From Vulcanimicrobiota bacterium (GTDB lineage: Bacteria; Eremiobacterota; Eremiobacteria; Baltobacterales; Baltobacteraceae), in assembly GCA_028287545.1 (NCBI GenBank), contig JAQBPL010000015.1:1-12214 (forward strand): 12,214 nucleotides of DNA, given 5' to 3'. The notes beneath the pieces are model-generated. The model was not told the origin of the DNA, made no database searches, and worked only from the letters and a program-made list of their open reading frames with translations. Shown piece by piece: positions 1-7,909 of this stretch. How positions within the stretch are numbered: the first letter of the stretch is position 1; every line of letters starts with the position of its first letter. Position numbers and translations under genes: made by a program.

Positions 1-905
1 ACGCGCAGATGTACACGATGGGAACGCTGCTGCGCCACGGCAGCCCGGAACAAAAACAGCAGTACCTGCCGAAGATCGCGGCCGGAGAACTGCGGCTGCA
101 GGCGTTCGGCGTCACCGAACCGACGGCGGGCACCGACACGACGAAGATCCGCACGACCGCGGTGCGGCGCGGCGACCGGTACGTCGTCGACGGCCAGAAA
201 GTCTGGATCTCGCGCGCCGAGCACTCGGATCTCATGATCCTACTCGCGCGCACGACGCCGCTCGAAACGGTGAAGAAGAAGAGCCACGGGCTGAGCGTGT
301 TCCTTGTCGACATGCGCGACGCGGTCGGGCACGGTCTGACGATCCGGCCGATCGAGACGATGATGAACCACGCGACGACCGAACTGTTCTTCGACGGCCT
401 CGAAGTGCCGGCGGAGAACCTGATCGGGGTCGAAGGCGAGGGGTTCAAGTACATCCTCGACGGCATGAACGCCGAGCGCATCCTCATCGCCGCGGAATGC
501 GTCGGCGACGGCCGTTGGTTCATCGAACGCGGCACCAAGTACGCGAGCGAGCGCGAAGTGTTCGGGCGGCCGATCGGCGCCAATCAAGGCGTCGCCTTTC
601 CGCTCGCGCGCGCCCACGTCAACGTCGAAGCCGCCGACTTGATGCGCCGCAGCGCGACGGCGAAGTTCATGCACGGCGAACCGTGCGGAGCCGAAGCCAA
701 CATGGCGAAATTGCTCGCCGCCGACGCATCGTGGGAAGCCGCCAACGCCGCCCTGCAGACCCACGGCGGCTACGGCTTCGCCGTCGAGTACGACATCGAA
801 CGCAAGTTCCGCGAAACCCGGCTCTATCAAGTCGCGCCGATCTCGACCAACCTCATCCTGAGCTACGTCGCCGAGCACGTCCTCGGCATGCCGCGCTCGT
901 ACTGA
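1..905 (+). CDS. acyl-CoA dehydrogenase, 3' part (5' end outside window)
   Basis: Flavoprotein that introduces the alpha,beta double bond into an acyl-CoA and passes electrons to ETF. The reading frame is open to the window edge, so the N-terminal helical domain is missing; about 300 residues remain. Counting from the Met codon at position 9, the FAD-binding middle domain begins with FGVTEPTAGTD (residues 33-43) and includes VWISRAEHSD (65-74). The C-terminal helical domain carries QTHGGYGF (250-257) and FRETRLYQV (267-275). The usual C-terminal catalytic Glu position (YEGT in medium-chain enzymes) is Pro-Ile-Ser here. A Glu occurs instead in NAERILIA (Glu156), the helix-G site used by isovaleryl- and long-chain acyl-CoA dehydrogenases, so the enzyme is probably active with a relocated base. 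The substrate cannot be told. It ends 2 nt before the next gene, suggesting co-transcription. Confidence 0.93.
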   Translation, partial: AQMYTMGTLLRHGSPEQKQQYLPKIAAGELRLQAFGVTEPTAGTDTTKIRTTAVRRGDRYVVDGQKVWISRAEHSDLMILLARTTPLETVKKKSHGLSVFLVDMRDAVGHGLTIRPIETMMNHATTELFFDGLEVPAENLIGVEGEGFKYILDGMNAERILIAAECVGDGRWFIERGTKYASEREVFGRPIGANQGVAFPLARAHVNVEAADLMRRSATAKFMHGEPCGAEANMAKLLAADASWEAANAALQTHGGYGFAVEYDIERKFRETRLYQVAPISTNLILSYVAEHVLGMPRSY

Positions 906-907
906 CG

Positions 908-3556
908 ATGGAGAGCCGCGATACGGCGGCGCCGCTTCGGGCGCAAGTCGCGCTGCTGGGGCGATTGGTCGGCGATGCGCTGCGCACGCACGCGCGCCCG
1001 ACGACGTTCGCATACGTCGAGCGGCTGCGCGGGTTGACGCGCGAACGGCGCGCTTCGCCGAGCGCCGCGATCGACGCCCAGATCGACGCCCTGCTCGACG
1101 AGCTCTCCAGCGAGGACGCGGTCGAAGTGATCCGCGCGTTCGGCCTGTACTTCCAGATGGTCAACCTGGCCGAACAACTGCATCGCGAGCGCCGGCGGCG
1201 CGAACGCGCGCTGCACGGCGAGCCGCCGCTGCGCGGCGCGCTCGAAACGCTCTCGCCGCAGGCGCCGGTCGCCGTCGACGAGGTCGAACTGACCCTCGTC
1301 TTCACGGCGCACCCGACCGAGGTGCTGCGCCGTACCACTAGCGACAAGATCGCGGCGATCGCGAGCGCCCTGCGCGACCTCGACGAACGCGTGCTGACCG
1401 CCGAGGACCGCGACGGCCTCGAGGCGGAGCTGCGCGCGCAGATCCTGCTGCTGTGGCAGAGCAACGAGCTGTACCGCAGCGCGCCGACCGTGCACGACGA
1501 AGTGCGCAATCTCGTCGCCCGTTTTCGCGAGTCGCTCTTCGACGAGGCACCGCTGCTGTTCGAACGTCTCGAGCACCGCTTGGGCAGCAGCGTGCCGACG
1601 ATGCTGCACTTCGGCAGCTGGATCGGCGGGGATCGCGACGGCAACCCCAACGTTGCGCCGGACGCGATCGTCGCCGCGCACGAGCAGGCGCGGCGCTTCG
1701 TGCTGGAACGCTATCAGCGCGCGGTCGAGGATCTGCAGGTGCGGTTCTCGCAGGATGCCGTGCGCGGTGAGGTTTCGCCCGAACTCCTCGCTTCGGTCGA
1801 AGCGGACAGCGCCGCGCTGCCGGACGTGCGGTACACGGTCGGACCGCGCCAAGAAGCCGAACCGTATCGCCGCAAGCTCGCATTCGTCCACCGGCGCCTG
1901 ACGCTCGCGCTCGCCGACCGCGAGGGCGCGTACGGCGATGCGGGCGCGTTTCTCGCCGATCTCGAGGTGCTCGAGCGCAGCGCCGTCGCCCACAGCGGAG
2001 ATGACGTCGCGCGACCGCTGCGCCGGCTGCGCCGCGCCGTCGAGATCTTCGGCTTTCATCTGTGCGAGCTCGAGTGGCGGCAGCACCGCGATCGCGTCTG
2101 GCACGCGCTCGACGAGGTCGTCCGCGTGGTGGAGCCCGATCGGCCCGTGCTCTCGACGCGCGATGACGCGGCGCTCGCCGCGTGGTTCGCGCGCGAGCTC
2201 ACCTCGGCGCGGCCGCTGATACCGACCACGGTGGCGTTTTCGCCGGAGACGGCCGACGCCATCGCGTCGCTGACCGCGGTCGCGGAGGTGCGGCGGCGGC
2301 GCGGTGCCGGCGCGGTGCGCACGTTCATTTTGGCGGGGACGGAGTCGGCGTTCGACGTGCTCGCGCTGCACGCGCTCGCTCGCGCCGTCGGCGCACTCGA
2401 GGCCGGCCCCGCGCAGATCGTGCCGCTGCTCGAAAGCGCGACGGCGCTGGCCAACGCGGCGAGCCTCGCGGATGCGCTGCTCGATACCGCGCCGTTTCGC
2501 GCGCACGTCGAGGGGTGCGGCGGCATCTGGGAAGTGATGCTCGGCTACTCCGACACGACGAAGCTGATGGGACCGCTCGCCAGCCCGTGGGCCGTCTATC
2601 GCGCGCAGGACGCCCTCGCCGGCGTCGGCGCGCGGCGCGGCGTCACGCTGCGCTTCTTTCACGGCCGCGGCGGCTCGGTCGGCCGCGGTGCCGCGGACGC
2701 GCGCGAGGCGATCGACGCGCAGCCGGCGCAAGCGCGCACCGGCCGTTTCAAAGTCACCGAACAGGGCGAGGTCATCGGTGCGCGCTACGGCCTCCCCTCG
2801 CTCGCGCGCCGCAACCTCGAACTCGCCTTCACCTCCGCGCTGCGCGCGACGCGGGAGCCGGCGGCCGCGATTCCGCCGCGATGGACCGCGCTGCTCGACC
2901 GGCTCGCACCGATCGCTGAACGCACGTATCTCGAGCTCGCCGAAGATCCGGCGTTCCTCGACTTTTTCGCGGCGGTCACGCCGCTCGACGAGATCGGCGA
3001 CATGCAGATCAGCTCGCGCCCCGGACGGCGCGGTGCGCGTCGTTCGGTGGGCGATCTGCGCGCGATTCCGTGGGCGTTCGCCTGGACGCAGGCGCGCGCG
3101 ATGCTGCCCGGCTGGTACGGCTTCGGCACCGCCGTTCGCTCCGTACCGGAAGAGCTCGACACCCTGCGCGCGATGGCGTCAGGCTTCCCGTTTTTCTCCA
3201 CGCTCGTGCGCAGCGTCGAGCGCGCCTTGGCGGTCGCGGATCTCGCGATCTTCGAGCGCTACGTGCGCGGGCTGCTGCACGACCCGGCGGCAGCCGAACG
3301 CTATCTGCCCGCGATCCGGGCGGAGCACGCGTCCTCGGTCGAGGCGGTGCTCGGGATCCTCGGGCGCGACGCGCTGCTCGCCGATGACCCGACGCTCGCG
3401 CGCAGCATCGCGCTGCGCAATCCGTACGTCGACCCGATCTCGCTGCTGCAAGTCCGTCTGCTGCGCGAATACCGCGCGCGGCCGGATCCGGTCTTGCGCG
3501 ACACGATCCGCCTCTCGATCAACGGCATCGCAGCAGGCCTGCGCGTCACCGGCTGA
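908..3556 (+). CDS. ppc: phosphoenolpyruvate carboxylase
   Basis: Catalyses PEP + bicarbonate to oxaloacetate + phosphate, the cytoplasmic anaplerotic step. The 882 residues match the usual bacterial length (E. coli 883). All catalytic signatures are present: FTAHPTE with His135 (E. coli His138), GGDRDGNP (240-247), YSDTTKLMG, FHGRGGSVGRG with His585, QGEVIGARYGLP, SSRPGRRG with Arg704, LRAIPWAFAWTQ with Arg718, and the C-terminal LRNPYVDP and GIAAGLRVTG. The start is the ATG two bases after the upstream stop; no clear Shine-Dalgarno is visible, so coupling to the acyl-CoA dehydrogenase gene is likely. Oddity: of the four E. coli aspartate-inhibitor contacts, Arg587 (here Arg593) and Arg832 (here Arg837) are kept, but Lys773 appears as Val776 and Asn881 as Val880. 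This suggests weak or no feedback inhibition by C4 acids. The family call is certain; the regulatory reading is inference. Confidence 0.98.
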   Translation: MESRDTAAPLRAQVALLGRLVGDALRTHARPTTFAYVERLRGLTRERRASPSAAIDAQIDALLDELSSEDAVEVIRAFGLYFQMVNLAEQLHRERRRRERALHGEPPLRGALETLSPQAPVAVDEVELTLVFTAHPTEVLRRTTSDKIAAIASALRDLDERVLTAEDRDGLEAELRAQILLLWQSNELYRSAPTVHDEVRNLVARFRESLFDEAPLLFERLEHRLGSSVPTMLHFGSWIGGDRDGNPNVAPDAIVAAHEQARRFVLERYQRAVEDLQVRFSQDAVRGEVSPELLASVEADSAALPDVRYTVGPRQEAEPYRRKLAFVHRRLTLALADREGAYGDAGAFLADLEVLERSAVAHSGDDVARPLRRLRRAVEIFGFHLCELEWRQHRDRVWHALDEVVRVVEPDRPVLSTRDDAALAAWFARELTSARPLIPTTVAFSPETADAIASLTAVAEVRRRRGAGAVRTFILAGTESAFDVLALHALARAVGALEAGPAQIVPLLESATALANAASLADALLDTAPFRAHVEGCGGIWEVMLGYSDTTKLMGPLASPWAVYRAQDALAGVGARRGVTLRFFHGRGGSVGRGAADAREAIDAQPAQARTGRFKVTEQGEVIGARYGLPSLARRNLELAFTSALRATREPAAAIPPRWTALLDRLAPIAERTYLELAEDPAFLDFFAAVTPLDEIGDMQISSRPGRRGARRSVGDLRAIPWAFAWTQARAMLPGWYGFGTAVRSVPEELDTLRAMASGFPFFSTLVRSVERALAVADLAIFERYVRGLLHDPAAAERYLPAIRAEHASSVEAVLGILGRDALLADDPTLARSIALRNPYVDPISLLQVRLLREYRARPDPVLRDTIRLSINGIAAGLRVTG

Positions 3557-3557
3557 C

Positions 3558-3593
3558 CGCCCTTCGACAAGCTCAGGGTGACAACGAAGGGCG
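3558..3593. repeat. stem-loop repeat of the dispersed 'HPELVEG' type; likely bidirectional terminator
   Basis: A perfect 9-bp inverted repeat (CGCCCTTCG at 3558-3566, CGAAGGGCG at 3585-3593) encloses an 18-nt loop. The segment contains CTTCGACAAGCTCAGGGTGA, a sequence I recognise as a short dispersed intergenic repeat seen in many unrelated bacterial genomes; read on the minus strand it translates to a spurious HPELVEG. It lies between the stops of two convergent genes, ppc and the ene-reductase, so a terminator role for one or both is plausible. No U-tract follows on either strand. Copy number elsewhere in this genome cannot be seen. Confidence 0.7.
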
Positions 3594-3600
3594 AAGGACG

Positions 3601-4717
<1,117 letters not shown>

Positions 4718-4750
4718 CGTGGCCGCGGCGGCGCGGGTTGCGAGCGGGGC

Positions 4751-4792
4751 AAGGCAAGAAAAGAAAGAGCCCGGTGCGTGCACCGGGCTCTT
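4751..4792 (-). terminator. intrinsic terminator of the porin gene
   Basis: A perfect 13-bp inverted repeat (4765-4777 and 4780-4792, arms GCACCGGGCTCTT and its complement) is separated by only 2 nt, giving a 12-bp stem with a CGTG tetraloop. On the minus strand it is followed by a T-rich run, the complement of AAGGCAAGAAAAGAAA at 4751-4766. It begins 25 nt after the porin stop. This is a textbook Rho-independent terminator for leftward transcription and separates the porin from the ene-reductase gene. Confidence 0.9.
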
Positions 4793-4816
4793 CGCCGTCG
4801 TGAGTTGGGTGCGGTC

Positions 4817-6370
4817 TTAGAAGCGCAGGTCGAGACCGGTCGAGAACCCTTGCAGGCGTCCGCCGGCATAGCAGTGGGGGCCGTTGCCCGTCACGCCGCC
4901 TGTGGTCGGATCGAAGGCCGCCAGCTGGCTGGCATCGTGGCAGTCGGTCGTGAGGCCGCGTCCGCCCGCGCCCAGGTCGTAGTGCGCGTCCGGATGGTTG
5001 AGCGTGAGCGCCCAGTCGAAATACCACAGCGTGTGCCGGTCGATCGCGTGCTTGAACGCGAAGGTGTACATGTTCGCCATGTTGTCGGGGTTGAAGCCGC
5101 CGGGCGTATTGTGCTGCCCTGTATCGCCGCGCGACGGGTTCGCGCGCGCCCACCCGAAGTTGATGTTGTCGCGATCGCTCAGATTCTGCGTGAGCGCGAG
5201 CCAGAAGCCGTTGCGGGTGCGCTCGTTCTGGAAGGCGAGCACGTCGGGGATCGAACGCGTCATGTCTTCGTAGATCCCGCTGAGCAGCGTGTTCTTCGAG
5301 AAGGCGTATTGCGCGCCGACCTTCCAGGCCGCTTCGTCACCGATGTCGAGGGGGGCCAGAGCCGGGTCCGCGACGTCGCTGGTGCGGTTGACCATCTTAT
5401 GGAGCTCGTAGTCCGCCGTCAGGTAGAGTTTGCCCGTTTGCAGGTTCACGGCGCCGCTGTACGCCGAGCCCCAGGAGCCGTCGTTGCAAGCCGGCGACAG
5501 AGCGCCGCTGCCGGGAACGTTGCCGCCCGCGCAGCTCGATTCGCCGGAGGCGATGTTGCTGTTGTCGGAGGACCGGTTCTGTCCAGGTGAGGCCAGCAAG
5601 TTGACCGTCAAGCCGTGCCAGTTCGGCGACTCGTACCAGAGCGAGTGATCCAGGCGGGTGCCGAATTCCACCCGGTTGTCGCCGCCGGAGTTGCCCATGA
5701 TGACGGAATAGTCACCGAGCTCCCCGCTGAACGGGTTCATGCGCTGGGTCGCGAGCTTGTACGGCGCGTCGGTCTTGCCGGCTTTGATCGCGCCGCTCGG
5801 CGTGAGCACGCCGAGGAAGCTGTTGCGCGACGTCAACGCGCCTTTGACGACCGAGTCGTTGTTCGAGTTCGTGTTGACGGTTCCGGCGGTCGACGAGACG
5901 TCCAGCTGCGTTTCGAGCTGATAGAGGACGCTGCTCTTCTTACCGATCTTGTGCAATCCGCGAATGCCGAAGTACGACAAGTTCGACGAGATCGCGGAGA
6001 GGTAGCTGTTGTTCCCGACGGGTGTGTCGGGCAGGTTCGCGTGTTCGAAACCTTTCGTGACGACATCGTACGAGAGGTCGAGATTTCCGTACAGGGTGAC
6101 CGGTTCGCCGCCGATCAGGAGGGTGACGGTGTCACCCCGCTGGAGTTGGATGAACGGCTCGGCCGGCTTCGCCGCAGGGGCCGCGGGCGGGGCGCCCGCT
6201 TTCGCCGCCGCTGCCGCCGCCTGCTGGGCTTTGAGAGCTGCCAACTGCGCCGTTACTGCGTCCAGTTGCTGCTGCATTGCCGCGAGCTTCGCGTCGGTAG
6301 CGGGGTCTGCGCTGGCGATTGTCGTGGTCCCGAGTACGAAGGCAAAAGCCAAGGCGATTAGCTTCTTCAT
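4817..6370 (-). CDS. outer-membrane porin with N-terminal coiled coil (gram-negative porin superfamily)
   Basis: Probable outer-membrane beta-barrel channel. Of 517 residues, 1-21 form a Sec signal peptide (MKKL, a hydrophobic core, then TIASA before Asp22). Residues 25-50 are heptad-like (LAAMQQQLDAVTAQLAALKA), probably a short trimeric coiled coil, followed by an Ala/Pro linker (51-71). The barrel then starts with VTLYGNLDLSYD (91-102) and shows typical porin strands such as YFGIRG, VLYQLETQLD, RNSFLGVL, SLWYESPNWHGL and alternating aromatic strands up to a terminal Phe (LDLRF) read by the BAM machinery. Four Cys (280, 295, 477, 500) lie in segments that look like loops. The ATG at 6370 was chosen because it starts a clean signal peptide; an upstream in-frame TTG at 6424 would add 18 charged residues. 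The transcript ends at a strong terminator. Solute specificity cannot be inferred. Confidence 0.9.
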   Translation of the reverse strand: MKKLIALAFAFVLGTTTIASADPATDAKLAAMQQQLDAVTAQLAALKAQQAAAAAAKAGAPPAAPAAKPAEPFIQLQRGDTVTLLIGGEPVTLYGNLDLSYDVVTKGFEHANLPDTPVGNNSYLSAISSNLSYFGIRGLHKIGKKSSVLYQLETQLDVSSTAGTVNTNSNNDSVVKGALTSRNSFLGVLTPSGAIKAGKTDAPYKLATQRMNPFSGELGDYSVIMGNSGGDNRVEFGTRLDHSLWYESPNWHGLTVNLLASPGQNRSSDNSNIASGESSCAGGNVPGSGALSPACNDGSWGSAYSGAVNLQTGKLYLTADYELHKMVNRTSDVADPALAPLDIGDEAAWKVGAQYAFSKNTLLSGIYEDMTRSIPDVLAFQNERTRNGFWLALTQNLSDRDNINFGWARANPSRGDTGQHNTPGGFNPDNMANMYTFAFKHAIDRHTLWYFDWALTLNHPDAHYDLGAGGRGLTTDCHDASQLAAFDPTTGGVTGNGPHCYAGGRLQGFSTGLDLRF

Positions 6371-6414
6371 ATACTTCAGTCCATTCCGGTCTGCACGCCT
6401 TGTATGTGGCATGC

Positions 6415-6420
6415 AGTATA
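6415..6420 (-). promoter_or_regulatory. candidate -10 element of the porin promoter
   Basis: TATACT is read on the minus strand, 45 bases upstream of the porin ATG, and is close to the sigma-70 TATAAT consensus. No good -35 hexamer is found 16-18 bp further upstream (the segment reads AAGCCG), which fits an activator-dependent promoter given the direct repeats just beyond. This would give a 5' leader of about 40 nt. Confidence 0.4.
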
Positions 6421-6450
6421 CCAAGGGAGATGAGCGGCGGCTTCCGGGGC

Positions 6451-6476
6451 TGGAATCCGTTCTCCTTGGAATCCGT
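6451..6476 (-). repeat. 10-bp direct repeat pair upstream of porin promoter
   Basis: ACGGATTCCA (minus-strand reading) occurs exactly twice, at 6467-6476 and 6451-6460, start-to-start 16 bp. Relative to the candidate -10 the pair covers roughly -43 to -68, the usual place for an activator dimer. The bases between the copies (AGGAGA) are not conserved with the flanks. The function is inferred from position only. Confidence 0.5.
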
Positions 6477-6500
6477 AAGGAGCGGCAGAAAATTCTCTCT

Positions 6501-6543
6501 CTTCCGGAACGGAAGAAGCCGAGCGGTTACCCCGCTCGGCTTC
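6501..6543 (-). terminator. terminator hairpins after the amidohydrolase operon
   Basis: A perfect 12-bp stem (GAAGCCGAGCGG at 6515-6526 and its complement at 6532-6543) has a 5-nt loop. On the minus strand it is followed at once by a second small hairpin (CTTCCG/CGGAAG, 6501-6515) and then by AGAGAGAATTTT. It lies 29 nt after the stop of the downstream amidohydrolase gene and ahead of the porin promoter, so it insulates the two leftward units. Confidence 0.8.
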
Positions 6544-6571
6544 TCAGGCGCCTGGTTTTCGGGCTCGGGTC

Positions 6572-7909
6572 TTAGTTTCGGGTGGGCGGCAGCCGGCGGT
6601 AGCGCTCGGTAAGGAGATCCCCACGCGAGCGGTCCCGGTACTCGCGGCCGCGGACGAACACGTGCTCGACCGCCGTCGAGAACTCGAACGGGTCGCCGCT
6701 CCAGACCACGACGTTCGCGTCCTTGCCGGGTGCGAGGGTCCCGACCCGGTCCGCCACGCCGAGCGCCGTGGCCGGCGCGAGCGTCACGGCGCGCAGCGCG
6801 TCGTCGTGCGACATGCCGTACGCCACGGCGTTGCCGGCCTCGAACTTGACGTTGCGGGCGTTGAACCCTTCCTCGTCGCCGCCGCCGGCGTTGCCGACCA
6901 GAATGACGTCGACGCCGGCGCGCCGGAGCAGCGCCGCGTTCTCCTGGCGCTGGTTGAGCGTGTCGAACGTCGTCGGGATGTTGTTCATCGCCCCGGTGAT
7001 GACGGCGACGTGCGCGGCGGCGAGTTTCGGTGCGATCATCCACGCCTCGGCGCCGCTGTCGACGATGACGCGGATGTGTTCTTCGCGCGCGAGCCGGATC
7101 GCCGCGTCGATGTCGTCGACGCGGTCGGCGGTGAGGATCAGCGGTTCGCGGCCCTGCGCGACGCGCACCAGCGCTTCGAGCGACCGACGCGAGGCCGCGA
7201 GCGCGCGCAGGCGGCCGTCGTCGTACGCGCCGCGGTGCGCGGCGTAGACGCGCGCGTCTTCGATGAGTTCGCGCAGCGCGCCGATCGCCTCGGCGCGGCC
7301 GAGCGGCGGTGCCGTCGCCTCCGCCGGACCTGCCGTGTCGGCGCCCGAGGTCATCTCGTCGACGTCGGCGTTGAAGCGGCCGGTGGTCTGCAGCGTCGCG
7401 ACCAATCCGGCCGCCGGGCGGCGCAGCATCTCGGATGCCGTGCCGTCGCACAGATCCATCACCGCCGCTTGTCCGGCGACGAACGACCCGCTCGGCAGGA
7501 TGCCGATCGATGTGATCCCGTCTTCACGGCTCGACGCGATCATCGCCGACTCGGAGAAGAAGCTCTCCCACGCCTCGAAGTCCGCGTTCACGACGCCGAG
7601 CGCGCTGCCGTTGCGCGTCGTGCGTTCGCCGCCGACTTCGGTCAAGCCGATCGTCGTCGAGGCGTTGATGAAGCCGGGGGTGACGATCTTGCCGCGCGCG
7701 TCGATGCGGCGCGCGCCGGCCGGGATCGCCACGTTCGCGCCGACCGCGCGGATGCGGCCGTTCTCGATCACCACCGTGCCGCCCGCAATGCGCGGCCCGC
7801 TGACGGGATAGACGGTGCCGCCGACGATCGCGACGGTTTCGGCCGAGGCGAGCGCGGTTGTGCCGAGGAACGCCGCGAACGCGGCGCAGAGCATCGTACC
7901 TGCGTTCAT
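6572..7909 (-). CDS. exported amidohydrolase-fold protein lacking metal ligands (probable pseudoenzyme)
   Basis: A 445-residue member of the imidazolonepropionase-like amidohydrolase superfamily (COG1228-like). Residues 1-23 are a signal peptide ending ALASA. The small beta-sandwich starts with VAIVGGTVYPVSG (26-38), the barrel entry is IVTPGFINAST (75-85), and the C-terminus has the usual TLAPGKDANVVVWSGDP (391-407). The catalytic positions are altered: the HxH after PGxIDx reads Ser84-Thr-Thr86, the strand-5 His of PxxxHA reads Thr260, the next His region reads VDSGAEAW (283-290), and the Asp of the last metal-binding strand falls in GNAGGG (339-344). The start ATG overlaps the stop of the upstream paralogue (ATGA) and has the Shine-Dalgarno AAGGTGA. 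It is probably a non-hydrolytic partner of that paralogue, though an unusual active site cannot be excluded. Confidence 0.85.
   Translation of the reverse strand: MNAGTMLCAAFAAFLGTTALASAETVAIVGGTVYPVSGPRIAGGTVVIENGRIRAVGANVAIPAGARRIDARGKIVTPGFINASTTIGLTEVGGERTTRNGSALGVVNADFEAWESFFSESAMIASSREDGITSIGILPSGSFVAGQAAVMDLCDGTASEMLRRPAAGLVATLQTTGRFNADVDEMTSGADTAGPAEATAPPLGRAEAIGALRELIEDARVYAAHRGAYDDGRLRALAASRRSLEALVRVAQGREPLILTADRVDDIDAAIRLAREEHIRVIVDSGAEAWMIAPKLAAAHVAVITGAMNNIPTTFDTLNQRQENAALLRRAGVDVILVGNAGGGDEEGFNARNVKFEAGNAVAYGMSHDDALRAVTLAPATALGVADRVGTLAPGKDANVVVWSGDPFEFSTAVEHVFVRGREYRDRSRGDLLTERYRRLPPTRN

Noticed and set aside
863..2731. Long open frame on the minus strand across ppc
   Set aside because: It is Arg-rich, has no domain motif and lies opposite a complete ppc with every catalytic signature; long antisense frames are expected at this GC content.
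6371..6424. Extended porin start at the upstream TTG
   Set aside because: It would put 18 charged residues before a perfect signal peptide and place the start codon over the candidate -10 element.
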